Source: Minisyncoccota bacterium (lineage in GTDB: Bacteria > Patescibacteriota > Microgenomatia > UBA1400 > PJMF01). From it: DNA of 33,147 nt. Positions 22,903 to 31,747 of this stretch are shown here, piece by piece. How positions within the stretch are numbered: the first letter of the stretch is position 1; every line of letters begins with the position of its first letter. The DNA is taken from assembly GCA_012799795.1 (NCBI GenBank), contig JAAZKO010000044.1, forward strand, positions 1 to 33,147, read 5' to 3'. A model generated the notes under the pieces. It was not told where the DNA came from. It did no database searches and saw only the letters and a list, made by a program, of their open reading frames with translations. The translations under genes were made by a program, and so were the position numbers.

Positions 22903-23223
22903 TTACATCTTAATTTGAATATCAACGCCCGCTGGTAACTCTAAGTGCATTAGAGAATCAATGGTTTTATTTGTTGGATCAATAATATCAATTAAACGCT
23001 TATGAGTGCGAATCTCATAATGCTCTTGGGCGTCCTTATCAGTATGGGGAGAAGTCAAAACAGTAAAAGACTTGATATGAGTTGGTAGAGGAACTGGCCC
23101 CACAACCTTGGCTCCTGTAGAAAGAGCTGTTTGCAAAATCTTACGACCAGCTTCATCAATCACCCGATGATCGTATGATTTTAATCTCACCCGTATCTTA
23201 TATGCGTTTTGATTTTTTGCCAT
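22903..23223 (-). CDS. rpsJ: 30S ribosomal protein uS10
   Basis: 106 aa, normal length. YKIRVRLKSYDHRVIDEAGR, then GPVPLPTHIKSFTVLTSPHT and EIRTHKRLIDI, are family motifs. It is the first gene of the S10 block and also a likely partner of NusB/NusG in antitermination, as known in E. coli. Two promoter candidates lie upstream at 23334-23362 and 23421-23449. The ATG lacks a strong Shine-Dalgarno. Confidence 0.98.
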   Translation of the reverse strand: MAKNQNAYKIRVRLKSYDHRVIDEAGRKILQTALSTGAKVVGPVPLPTHIKSFTVLTSPHTDKDAQEHYEIRTHKRLIDIIDPTNKTIDSLMHLELPAGVDIQIKM

Positions 23224-23333
23224 ACTACTTTTTTAACATTTTTTATTTACTTGTTATCGGTTTTTGCTAAAAAGCAATTTAAACCTGATCACTACTTGAG
23301 AAAAAATATTCCTTGTAGAAATCACAAAGCGAG

Positions 23334-23362
23334 ATTATAACTAATTTTCTTCAAGTTGTATA
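23334..23362 (-). promoter_or_regulatory. Promoter P1 of the S10 block
   Basis: Minus strand: TATACA (23362-23357), 17 bases, then a perfect TATAAT (23339-23334). Transcription would start near 23327 and leave a leader of roughly 100 bases before rpsJ. The leader contains a small TTGCT/AGCAA hairpin but nothing I recognise as a known ribosomal leader. Confidence 0.65.
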
Positions 23363-23420
23363 GATGATAAATCAAAACTAGCTTTTAGCGTTTATAATTA
23401 TCTCCTATAGTGAGAATCGT

Positions 23421-23449
23421 ATTCTACCAGACATAAAAACAAAGAGCAA
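23421..23449 (-). promoter_or_regulatory. Promoter P2 of the S10 block
   Basis: Minus strand: TTGCTC (23449-23444), 17 bases, then TAGAAT (23426-23421). It lies just after the tuf terminator and upstream of P1, so the two would act in tandem. Confidence 0.45.
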
Positions 23450-23459
23450 GAGAAAATAA

Positions 23460-23485
23460 AAGCCCCCGCTTATTAACGGGGGCTT
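23460..23485 (-). terminator. Rho-independent terminator after tuf
   Basis: A 9-bp GC-rich stem (AAGCCCCCG with CGGGGGCTT) with an 8-base loop, followed on the minus strand by TTATTTT. It starts 23 bases after the tuf stop and separates the str block from the S10 block. Confidence 0.93.
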
Positions 23486-23508
23486 AAAAAACAATCAGTA
23501 AATTATTT

Positions 23509-24705
23509 TTATTCAATAATCTTGCTTACTGCACCAGCGCCAACAGTTAAACCGCCTTCTCTAATAGCGAAACGAAATCCATCGTGAATAGCTACCGGAG
23601 TAATCAATTCGACAGTCATCTTAGCATTATCACCAGGCATAACCATCTCTACACCATCTGGCAATTTAATTTCACCAGTCACGTCAGTGGTGCGAATGTA
23701 GAATTGAGGCTTATAGCCTGAGAAAAATGGTTTGTGACGTCCACCTTCTTCTTTCTTCAAAATATAAACTTCAGCTTCAAATTTCTTGTGAGCTGCAGCA
23801 CTTCCTGGAGCGGCTAGTAATTGACCACGCTCTACGCCATCTTTTTCAACACCACGTAGTAAAATACCAACGTTATCTCCAGCCTGACCCTGATCCAACA
23901 TCTTTCTAAACATTTCAACACCAGTAACTGTGGTTGATTTTTTATCACGAATACCAACTATATCTACTGTTTCACCAACCTTAACCTTACCGGTTTCAAT
24001 ACGACCAGTCACCACTGTGCCACGACCTTTAATTGAAAATACATCTTCAATATACATGGAAAATGGCTTGTCAATTTCACGCACTGGTTCAGGAATGTAA
24101 TCATCAATTGCTTCAAGCAATTTTACGATTCCTTCTTTAGCGTCCTTATCACCTTCAAGAGCTTTTAAAGCGCTAACTCGCAAAACTGGAGTATTTTCAC
24201 CATCATAACCATATTTAGTCAAAAGCTCTCGAACTTCCATCTCTACTAAATCAAGTAATTCTGCATCGTCAACCATGTCGCATTTATTCAAAGCAACAAT
24301 TAGTTTGGGAACGTTCACTTGATTAGCTAAAAGAATGTGCTCACGAGTCTGAGGCATTGGACCATCGGTCGCTGCCACTACTAAAATTGCTCCATCCATT
24401 TGGGCCGCGCCAGTAATCATATTTTTAATTTAGTCAGCGTGACCTGGGGCATCAATATGAGCATAGTGACGCTTTTCGGTTTCATATTCAACATGGGAAA
24501 TATTAATAGTAATACCTCGAGAAATTTCCTCGGCACTACTTTCAACATCCTCATATTTCATTGCTTTGTTAATATCTGTAGGATATTTTTCTGCTAAAAC
24601 GTGAGTCATTGCTGCTGTTAAAGTAGTTTTACCATGATCAATATGACCAATGGTTCCAATATTAACGTGGGGTTTGTTTCTGACAAATTTTTGTGCATCT
24701 GCCAT
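23509..24705 (-). pseudogene. tuf: Elongation factor Tu, interrupted by one in-frame TAA
   Basis: EF-Tu brings aminoacyl-tRNA to the ribosome. All three domains are present in one frame: 399 codons with the end stop, near the usual 395-400. G1 is GHIDHGKTT (residues 20-28), G3 is DAPGHAD (85-91), G4 is NKCD (140-143), and the end AGAVSKIIE is normal. Codon 92 (24432-24430) is TAA, where nearly every EF-Tu has the tyrosine of GHADYxKNM. The next codons IKNMITGAAQMDG continue correctly. One base change (T at plus-strand 24430 in place of A or G) explains it. AAAAGGAGAT precedes the ATG. The gene is either truly broken, with another copy elsewhere, or, more likely, carries a sequencing or assembly error. 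Confidence 0.9.
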
Positions 24706-24778
24706 AACTTGTATCTCCTTTTTTTTATAATACTTAGTAATAATTTTTAACCATCTTATTATACACTAATCTGAAAAG

Positions 24779-26911
24779 TTAGGCTTTTTTGCCTTTTCTT
24801 TCTTCAACAATTGCTTCAGTAATATTACGAGGCACTTCATCATAATGGCTGGGCAATAAAACACTGGTAGCTCGACCCTGAGTCATGCCGCGCAAAGTAG
24901 TTACGTAACCTTGCATTTCTGATAGTGGCGCAATAGCTGTAATAATACTAATATTGCCGCGTTGATTAGTACCTTGAATTTGCGCTCGACGACTGCCCAA
25001 ATCACCAATTACATCTCCCATATATTCTTCTGGAGTGCTAACTTCAACCTTCATAATTGGCTCAATTAATATCATGTCTGCTTTACTCACTGCATCACGC
25101 ATAGCAAATGAACCAGCCATTTTAAAAGCTAATTCGCTAGAATCAACTTCATGATAAGAACCGTCATATAAAGTTACTTGAACATCAACCATAGGATAAT
25201 TGGCTAAAAAACCACGATCTAGAGCTTCTTTAACACCTTTATTGGTTGGCTCAATATATTCTTTAGGCACTGTTCCACCTTTAATTTCATTAACAAATTC
25301 ATAACCAGTACCACGATCCTTAGGTTCAATACGCAATAAAACGTGGCCATATTGTCCACGACCACCAGACTGCTTAATATATTTGCCCTCGCCATCAGCT
25401 TCTCTTTTAATCGTTTCACGATAAGCCACTTGAGGCTTGCCAACATCAGCATCCACATAAAATTCACGTTTTAGACGATCAACAATAATTTCTAAATGTA
25501 ACTCACCCATGCCACCAATAATAGTTTGTCCAGTTTCCTGATCTGACTTAATGCTAAAAGTTGGATCTTCTTCACTCAACTTAGCAAGAGCCATGCCCAT
25601 CTTTTCCTGATCAGCTTTGGTTCGCGGTTCAATGGCTAAATAAATAACTGGCTCTGCAAAAGTAATGCCTTCCAAAACTATTGGGTATTTTTCATCACAC
25701 AAAGTGTCGCCAGTTTTTGTTTCCTTTAAACCAATCATGGCTACAATCTCTCCAGCCAATGCTTCGCTGATTTCTTCTCTTTGATTGGCATGCATCAACA
25801 GCAAACGTCCTAAACGCTCTTTTGTATCTCTACTAGAATTATAAATATAACTACCAGACTTCATAATTCCTGAATAAATACGAAAATAGGTCAATTTTCC
25901 AACATGAGGATCAGTTTGGATTTTGAAAGCTAGCCCACAAAATTTTTCTTCAGGCGTTAGCTTACGCTCTATGAGTTCTTCAGTGCCTGGTTTAAGACCA
26001 GTAATATATTCTATATCTAAAGGGGATGGTAAATATTCAATCACTGCATCTAATAGAAGTTGAAGACCCGTATTTTTAAGCGATGAACCAGCATAAACTG
26101 GAACTAACTTGTAATCAATTACTGCTCGACGAAGAGCTGCTTTCAACTCGTCTACTCCGATTTCTTCTGAATTTAAAAATTTCTCCATCAAAACATCATT
26201 TGTCTCGGAAATTGATTCAACTAGTTCAGCCCGCAAACTTTCCACTTCTGCTAAATATTCTTCGGGAATATCTTTAATTTCAGGCTCGGTAGCTGCGACA
26301 TGATCCTCCCAAAAATAAGCTTGGCGAGTTAATAAATTAATCACTCCATCAAAATTGTCTTCACTACCCATGGGTAAAACCATCACTGCCGGCTTGACAC
26401 CAAATTTGGTACGAATATCTTCAACAGTAGCCTTAAAATCAGCTCCTAATTTGTCCATTTTGTTAACAAAACAAATTCTTGGTACATTGTACTTGTCAGC
26501 TTGACGCCAAACAGTTTCTGATTGAGACTGCACACCCTCACTAGCATCCAAAACTGTAATTCCTCCATCAAGCACTCTCAACGAACGTTCTACTTCTGCA
26601 GTAAAATCCACGTGTCCTGGAGTATCAATAATATTAAAACGATAAAATTCTTTAGCTAAATGACTATCAAAATAAGGCTTCCAAAAACAAGTGGTAGCTG
26701 CTGACATAATTGTAATACCGCGCTCTTGTTCTTGAGCCATCCAATCCATAGTAGCTGCACCCTCATGAACTTCTCCGATCTTATAATTACGACCAGTATA
26801 AAAGAGAATTCTTTCTGTAGTAGTAGTTTTACCAGCGTCAATATGAGCAATAATCCCGATATTTCTAATTCTATCTAGACTTACTTTACGCTGATTTAGA
26901 GTAGCTGACAT
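24779..26911 (-). CDS. fusA: Elongation factor G
   Basis: 710 aa, usual length, the GTPase that drives translocation and, with RRF, ribosome recycling. G1 is AHIDAGKTT (residues 22-30), then GITIMSAATT, DTPGHVDF and NKMDKLGADF. Domain IV has GRGQYGHVLLRIEP, and domain V GDVIGDLGSRRAQIQG. It follows rpsG across a 98-base AT-rich gap that holds a hairpin 11 bases before the ATG. No Shine-Dalgarno is visible. tuf follows 73 bases later. Confidence 0.98.
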   Translation of the reverse strand: MSATLNQRKVSLDRIRNIGIIAHIDAGKTTTTERILFYTGRNYKIGEVHEGAATMDWMAQEQERGITIMSAATTCFWKPYFDSHLAKEFYRFNIIDTPGHVDFTAEVERSLRVLDGGITVLDASEGVQSQSETVWRQADKYNVPRICFVNKMDKLGADFKATVEDIRTKFGVKPAVMVLPMGSEDNFDGVINLLTRQAYFWEDHVAATEPEIKDIPEEYLAEVESLRAELVESISETNDVLMEKFLNSEEIGVDELKAALRRAVIDYKLVPVYAGSSLKNTGLQLLLDAVIEYLPSPLDIEYITGLKPGTEELIERKLTPEEKFCGLAFKIQTDPHVGKLTYFRIYSGIMKSGSYIYNSSRDTKERLGRLLLMHANQREEISEALAGEIVAMIGLKETKTGDTLCDEKYPIVLEGITFAEPVIYLAIEPRTKADQEKMGMALAKLSEEDPTFSIKSDQETGQTIIGGMGELHLEIIVDRLKREFYVDADVGKPQVAYRETIKREADGEGKYIKQSGGRGQYGHVLLRIEPKDRGTGYEFVNEIKGGTVPKEYIEPTNKGVKEALDRGFLANYPMVDVQVTLYDGSYHEVDSSELAFKMAGSFAMRDAVSKADMILIEPIMKVEVSTPEEYMGDVIGDLGSRRAQIQGTNQRGNISIITAIAPLSEMQGYVTTLRGMTQGRATSVLLPSHYDEVPRNITEAIVEERKGKKA

Positions 26912-26921
26912 AAATATTTTT

Positions 26922-26938
26922 AAGCGCTCTAAGCGCCT
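26922..26938 (-). other. GC-rich hairpin just before fusA
   Basis: On the minus strand AGGCGCT, loop TAG, AGCGCTT form a 7-bp stem with one G-U pair, 10 bases before the fusA ATG and in a region otherwise almost pure A/T. On the plus strand the same stem is followed by six T, but there is no plus-strand gene to terminate. It could tune fusA initiation. Confidence 0.5.
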
Positions 26939-27009
26939 TTTTTAATATAATTTAATAATATAATAAACAATAATTTTACAATTTTTTTACTTAAATAACC
27001 AGCAATAGA

Positions 27010-27486
27010 TTACCAACGGAAATGAGAAAAAGCCTTGTTGGCTTCAGCCATACGATGAGAGGTATTGCGTTTCTCAATCGCTCCTCCCTGTTCTTGCAAA
27101 GCATCCAAAATCTCAGCTGCTAATTTTTCGGCAAAACTGTGATATTGTTTGTTGGATCTTTTATTAGCCTCATTAAGCAACCAACGAATACTCAAAGACC
27201 TTGCCCTTAAATCTCTAACTGACATTGGCACTTGATAAGAAGCTCCACCAACACGACGAGATCTAACTTCCATTTTTGGTTTAATTTTTTCAATAGCTTC
27301 TTCTAATACTTCTAAAGCTTTACGTTTGCTTTCTTTAGCTACAATTTCTAAAGCCTCATAAACTTGTTTTTGAGCTACCGATTTCTTACCATCTCTCATA
27401 CTTCGATTAATTAAACGCTGCACAAGGGTTGACTTATACTTCACATCTTTCTTGATTAGACGAATATTAGCTTTCTTAGTTCTCAT
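27010..27486 (-). CDS. rpsG: 30S ribosomal protein uS7
   Basis: 158 aa, normal length. LVQRLINRSMRDGKKSVAQK, KPKMEVRSRRVGGASYQVP and NTSHRMAEANKAFSHFRW are typical. It is the primary binder of the 16S 3' major domain. AAAAGGAG, lying within the last codons of rpsL, sets its start and suggests coupling. S7 represses the str operon in E. coli. Confidence 0.98.
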   Translation of the reverse strand: MRTKKANIRLIKKDVKYKSTLVQRLINRSMRDGKKSVAQKQVYEALEIVAKESKRKALEVLEEAIEKIKPKMEVRSRRVGGASYQVPMSVRDLRARSLSIRWLLNEANKRSNKQYHSFAEKLAAEILDALQEQGGAIEKRNTSHRMAEANKAFSHFRW

Positions 27487-27490
27487 AGGC

Positions 27491-27901
27491 TTAACTCCTT
27501 TTTACACCATATTTACTGCGACTTGATTTTCGTCCATCAACTCCAGCACAATCATATTTACCCCGAACAATATGGTATTTCACACCTGGCAGGTCTTTAA
27601 CTCTTCCTCCACGAACTAAGACAACACTGTGTTCAGCTAAATTATGTCCTTCTCCTGAAATATAAGCTGTGACCTCAACTTTATTAGATAAACGCACCCT
27701 AGCCACTTTTCGCAAAGCAGAGTTTGGTTTCTTTGGAGTCATAGTTTTCACCACAGTACACACTCCTCGTTTTTGCGGGTTAGTGGTTTTAGTGGGGCGG
27801 TTAGTATTTGAATTGAAACTACGGCGTAAAGCAGCTGCTTTGACTCGTTTAGTTCGTTTCTTTCTTCCGCCTTTTCTAATTAGTTGATTAATAGTTGGCA
27901 T
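27491..27901 (-). CDS. rpsL: 30S ribosomal protein uS12
   Basis: 136 aa. I set the start at 27901 (MPTINQLIRKGGRKK), the universal N-terminus. The longer frame to 27952 adds 17 residues that match no S12. The decoding loops TPKKPNSALRK and the segment GVKYHIVRGKYDCAGVDGRK are intact, with lysines at the positions where streptomycin-resistance changes occur. It opens the str block after rpoC. Confidence 0.98.
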   Translation of the reverse strand: MPTINQLIRKGGRKKRTKRVKAAALRRSFNSNTNRPTKTTNPQKRGVCTVVKTMTPKKPNSALRKVARVRLSNKVEVTAYISGEGHNLAEHSVVLVRGGRVKDLPGVKYHIVRGKYDCAGVDGRKSSRSKYGVKRS

Positions 27902-27969
27902 AATATATTTATTTTCTATAACTTGAAGGGCAATTTTAACACAAGCTATCAAGATTATCTAGATTGTCT

Positions 27970-30900
27970 CTATTCGAAGCGCGCCCTTTCTTCACTAGTG
28001 GGAATTAAGCGACCAATAATCACATTTTCTTTCAAACCCTTTAGATAATCAATGGCTCCTTCAGCTGCCGCATCAGTTAACACATGTTTGGTATGCTGGA
28101 AAGAAGCTGCTGACAACCAAGAATCGGTAAATAAGGAAGAACGAGTAATCCCTAGTAAAAGCACTCTGGCCGTAGCTGGATCACCACCAGCTGCCATCAC
28201 GTCTTCATTAATATCAACAAAACGACTGCGCTCTACTACTTCACCAACTAAGAAATCTGTATCTCCTGGCATATCAATTTGCAATTTATCACCCATTTTT
28301 CGCACTATAACTTCAAAGTGTTTGTCATTGATGCTTATACCTTGTGACTCATAGACTGCTTGGACTTGACGAACAATATATTGTTGAGTGGCTAATAATC
28401 CAGAAAGTTGTAAGAGTTCTTGAACATTAATCCCACCAGCAGTTAAAGCTTGACCAGTGTGTACTAATTGCTTATCACTTACTTGAAGCTTAATTGAGCT
28501 AGATAAAGTATAATTTTCTTCTTCGCCATTGTTTCCCTTAATGATAATTTCTTGTTCATTGGCTTTTTGTTTAATTCTTACCTTGCCTGGAAAATGAGCA
28601 ATAATGGCTTGTACCTTTGGATTTCTTGCTTCTAGTAATTCCTCAACACGTGGTAAACCTTGAGTTACATCTAAACCAACAATTCCCCCTGAGTGCTTGA
28701 CTCGCATGGTGAGCTGAGTACCAGGCTCTCCAATAGATTGAGCAGCTAAAACACCAACTGGTACGCCAATTTTTACTTGGCTACGATTGGAATAATCCCA
28801 ACCATAACACTTAGCACACAAACCATATTTAGCACGACAAGTTAAGGCGGATCTAACCCAAACAGAGTCAACCTTGCTTTGATTAACTGCTTCAGCTAAA
28901 TCTGGAGTAATTAATTCCCCAACTTTGACTAAAATCTTTCTACCTTCTTTAATATCTTGAGTGGTATAACGACCAAGAATTCTAGACATAAATATCTCTT
29001 TTCTTGGTAAACGTTTAATCTCAATTCCTTCTTTAGTCTCGCAGTCTTCGGAACGAATAATGGCATCATGAGCCACATCCACTAAACGACGTGTTAAATA
29101 GCCAGCATCAGCAGTTTTGATTGCTGAGTCAGTTAAACCTTTTCTAGAACCACGAGCTGAGGTAACATATTCAAAAATACTTAAGCCCTGCCTAAAATTA
29201 GATTTAGTCGGCATTTCCACAATATTACCTAAAGGATCAACCACTAAACCACGCATAGCAGCTAGTTGTTTGACCTGATCTTTAGAGGCGCGAGTACCAC
29301 CTGAATCAATAATGGTTTTTACGCTATTACGATCATCATAGGTAGCCCAAGTTTTTTCAGCTAACTCTTCAGTTGTTTTGATCCACACATCGAGAGATTG
29401 TCGGCGACGCTCATCATTAGTAATTAAACCTTGTAAATAATATTCTTGAATTTTTTCCACTGCATCATTGGCCTTGGCAATGACCTGCTCTTTTTCTTCG
29501 ATCATTCCACAGTCAGTCACTCCTACTGACAGACCAGATTTAGTAGCTGCTTCAAAGCCTAAATTTTTGATATCATCAATCATTTTAGCCACTACTGTTT
29601 CTGGCTCAGTTTCAATAGCTTTAGTCACAATGTGTTTAATTTTTTTAGCCTCAACAGCTTCATTGATGAAACGTAAGCTTAAAGGTAAAACACTATTAAA
29701 CATCAGGCGACCAACACTAGTTTCAACTAATCGATGCTCACCTTTTAATTTCAATTTCACTTGAATTTTTTGACGCAACTTTAAACGCCCAATTTGATTT
29801 AGGTGATAAGCCTCATTTTTGCCACTCAAAGTGGCAGGAAAAATTTCTAAATTCTCATCAAAACTAGTGTAATAATAAACACCCAAAGCCATTTGTTTAT
29901 TTGGTAAAGTGATAGGCTCACCATTAGCTGGCTTAAGCAAGTTGTGGTCAGCAATCATTAAATCAATGGCTTCTTGTTGAGCTTCTTTGGTTAGAGGTAC
30001 ATGCACAGCCATTTGGTCACCATCAAAGTCAGCGTTATAACCTGCGCAAACACAAGGATGTAGAGATATAGCACTACCTTCAATTAAAACAGGATAAAAA
30101 GCTTGAATACCTAGTTTATGTAAAGTTGGTGCACGGTTAAGTAACACTGGGTGATTCTGAATCACTTTTTCTAAAATTGCATAGACTTCAGCTTCACGAC
30201 GATCAACTAAGTGGCGAGCACTCTTAACATTAGGTGCAATACCATGAACAATTAATTCGCGCAAAACATAAGGCTTAAACATTTCTAAAGCCATGTCTTT
30301 TGGTAAACCACATTGATTCAGTTTTAATTCTGGACCAACAATAATCACACTTCTACCAGAGTAATCAACTCTTTTACCCAATAAGTTTTGACGGAACCGT
30401 CCAGTTTTACCACGAAGCATTTCCGAGAGCGAACGCAGTGGTCGACGATTAGAACGACGACGACTTTGTTTAGCTTGAGAGCTATCAATCAATGAATCAA
30501 CCGCTTCTTGCAACATTCTTTTTTCATTGCGCAAAATAATTTCTGGAGCTCCTAAATTAATTAAGTGAGCCAAACGATTATTACGATTAATCACGCGACG
30601 ATATAAGTCATTTAAATCAGAAGCAGCAAAGCGACCACCAGACAATTGAACCATTGGTCTTAAATCTGGAGGTAAGACTGGTAAAATTGAAAGGAACATC
30701 CAACTTGGATCAATTTCTGATTTTTTTAAACCTTCCAAAACTCGGAGACGCTTAATAATTTTGGTTTTCTTTGCCCCTTTGCTTTCAACTAATTCATCAC
30801 GCAAAGATACTATTTCTTTGTCTAAATCAACATCTTTAACTAATTCCAAAATAGCTTCAGCACCCATACCCACTTTCAAGTGAGTGTTGGCGTTATATTC

Positions 30901-31689
30901 ATCCAATTTGAGATATTCATCCTCAGTTAAAACAACTTTTTTCTTAATTTTTTTCACCATTTGTTTAATGGTTTTATAAATTTCTTCAGTCTGCTCAATT
31001 TGTACTTCTAATTGTTGCTTAGTGGCAACAATTTTATTTTTAGTTTTTAGGTCTAATTCAGCTAATTTTAGTTGAAGAGTTTCTTTACTCTTAACTTTTT
31101 CCTTGAGAGTTTTAGTTTCAGTTTGGAATTCTTCTTTAATTTTAGCAATACTTTTTTCAGCATTGTCTTTTAACTCATCAATGGCTGCCACACTATCCAC
31201 ATCAAGCTGTTGTAAAACTTCTTTCTTTTGTTCGCTATCTACGCCCAGCACAATATATTGAGAAAAATACATGATTGAATTGAGGTTGCGAGGAGATAAA
31301 TTTAACAACAGCGATAATTTAGAAGGAGCACCTTTGAAAAACCAAATATGAGCCACTGGAGCAGCTAATTGAATATGACCCATTCTTTCACGACGGACTC
31401 TAGATTCAGTAACTTCAACACCACATTTATCACAAATAATACCTTTATATCGAATACGCTTGTATTTGCCACAGTGACACTCATAGTCTTTGACCGGTCC
31501 AAAAATCTTTTCATCAAAAAGACCATCTTTTTCTGGTTTTAATGATCGATAATTAATCGTTTCTGGCTTTTTGACTTCACCATAAGACCAATCTTTAACG
31601 TCTTGTGGGGAAGCAATCTTAATTTGTAAAGCACTAAAATCGACAATGTCTTTGGTTTTTTTGATGGTTTGATTAAAAAATTTTGGCAT
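27970..31689 (-). CDS. rpoC: RNA polymerase beta' subunit
   Basis: 1239 aa. The N-terminal zinc site is C71, C73, C86, C89. The catalytic NADFDGD is at residues 552-558 and holds the three Mg-binding aspartates. A second zinc site near CRAKYGLCAKC and the trigger-loop/bridge region GEPGTQLTMRVKHSGG are present. About residues 150-252 form a strongly charged, Lys/Glu-rich coiled-coil segment inserted after the first zinc region, similar in place to the insertion known in actinobacterial beta'. The end LIPTSEERARFE is normal. It follows rpoB by 58 bases. Confidence 0.98.
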   Translation of the reverse strand: MPKFFNQTIKKTKDIVDFSALQIKIASPQDVKDWSYGEVKKPETINYRSLKPEKDGLFDEKIFGPVKDYECHCGKYKRIRYKGIICDKCGVEVTESRVRRERMGHIQLAAPVAHIWFFKGAPSKLSLLLNLSPRNLNSIMYFSQYIVLGVDSEQKKEVLQQLDVDSVAAIDELKDNAEKSIAKIKEEFQTETKTLKEKVKSKETLQLKLAELDLKTKNKIVATKQQLEVQIEQTEEIYKTIKQMVKKIKKKVVLTEDEYLKLDEYNANTHLKVGMGAEAILELVKDVDLDKEIVSLRDELVESKGAKKTKIIKRLRVLEGLKKSEIDPSWMFLSILPVLPPDLRPMVQLSGGRFAASDLNDLYRRVINRNNRLAHLINLGAPEIILRNEKRMLQEAVDSLIDSSQAKQSRRRSNRRPLRSLSEMLRGKTGRFRQNLLGKRVDYSGRSVIIVGPELKLNQCGLPKDMALEMFKPYVLRELIVHGIAPNVKSARHLVDRREAEVYAILEKVIQNHPVLLNRAPTLHKLGIQAFYPVLIEGSAISLHPCVCAGYNADFDGDQMAVHVPLTKEAQQEAIDLMIADHNLLKPANGEPITLPNKQMALGVYYYTSFDENLEIFPATLSGKNEAYHLNQIGRLKLRQKIQVKLKLKGEHRLVETSVGRLMFNSVLPLSLRFINEAVEAKKIKHIVTKAIETEPETVVAKMIDDIKNLGFEAATKSGLSVGVTDCGMIEEKEQVIAKANDAVEKIQEYYLQGLITNDERRRQSLDVWIKTTEELAEKTWATYDDRNSVKTIIDSGGTRASKDQVKQLAAMRGLVVDPLGNIVEMPTKSNFRQGLSIFEYVTSARGSRKGLTDSAIKTADAGYLTRRLVDVAHDAIIRSEDCETKEGIEIKRLPRKEIFMSRILGRYTTQDIKEGRKILVKVGELITPDLAEAVNQSKVDSVWVRSALTCRAKYGLCAKCYGWDYSNRSQVKIGVPVGVLAAQSIGEPGTQLTMRVKHSGGIVGLDVTQGLPRVEELLEARNPKVQAIIAHFPGKVRIKQKANEQEIIIKGNNGEEENYTLSSSIKLQVSDKQLVHTGQALTAGGINVQELLQLSGLLATQQYIVRQVQAVYESQGISINDKHFEVIVRKMGDKLQIDMPGDTDFLVGEVVERSRFVDINEDVMAAGGDPATARVLLLGITRSSLFTDSWLSAASFQHTKHVLTDAAAEGAIDYLKGLKENVIIGRLIPTSEERARFE

Positions 31690-31747
31690 AAATGTTTTCG
31701 CTTATTTGTTTGATAGAGTAATAATTTATTTAGTAGTTAGCCCTTCT

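Noticed and set aside
23224..23508. tRNA or small RNA gene in the longest gap
   Set aside because: No cloverleaf or CCA end is visible on either strand. Promoters and a terminator account for the clear signals.
24430..24432. Reassignment of TAA to tyrosine as the reason for the broken tuf
   Set aside because: TAA correctly ends many genes here, such as glyA, folD, rpmJ and rpsL, and no other core gene has an internal TAA.
23509..24705. EF-Tu made as two working polypeptides, with restart at ATG 24420
   Set aside because: The break falls inside the GTPase domain at switch II, and no ribosome site precedes the second ATG. A single base error is simpler.
27902..27952. N-terminal extension of uS12
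   Set aside because: MPTINQLIRKG at 27901 is the universal start. The extra 17 residues come from the rpoC-rpsL gap.
28052..28354. Plus-strand open frames inside rpoC, fusA, rpoA and secY
   Set aside because: They are antisense shadows of certain genes, with no ribosome site or recognisable family.
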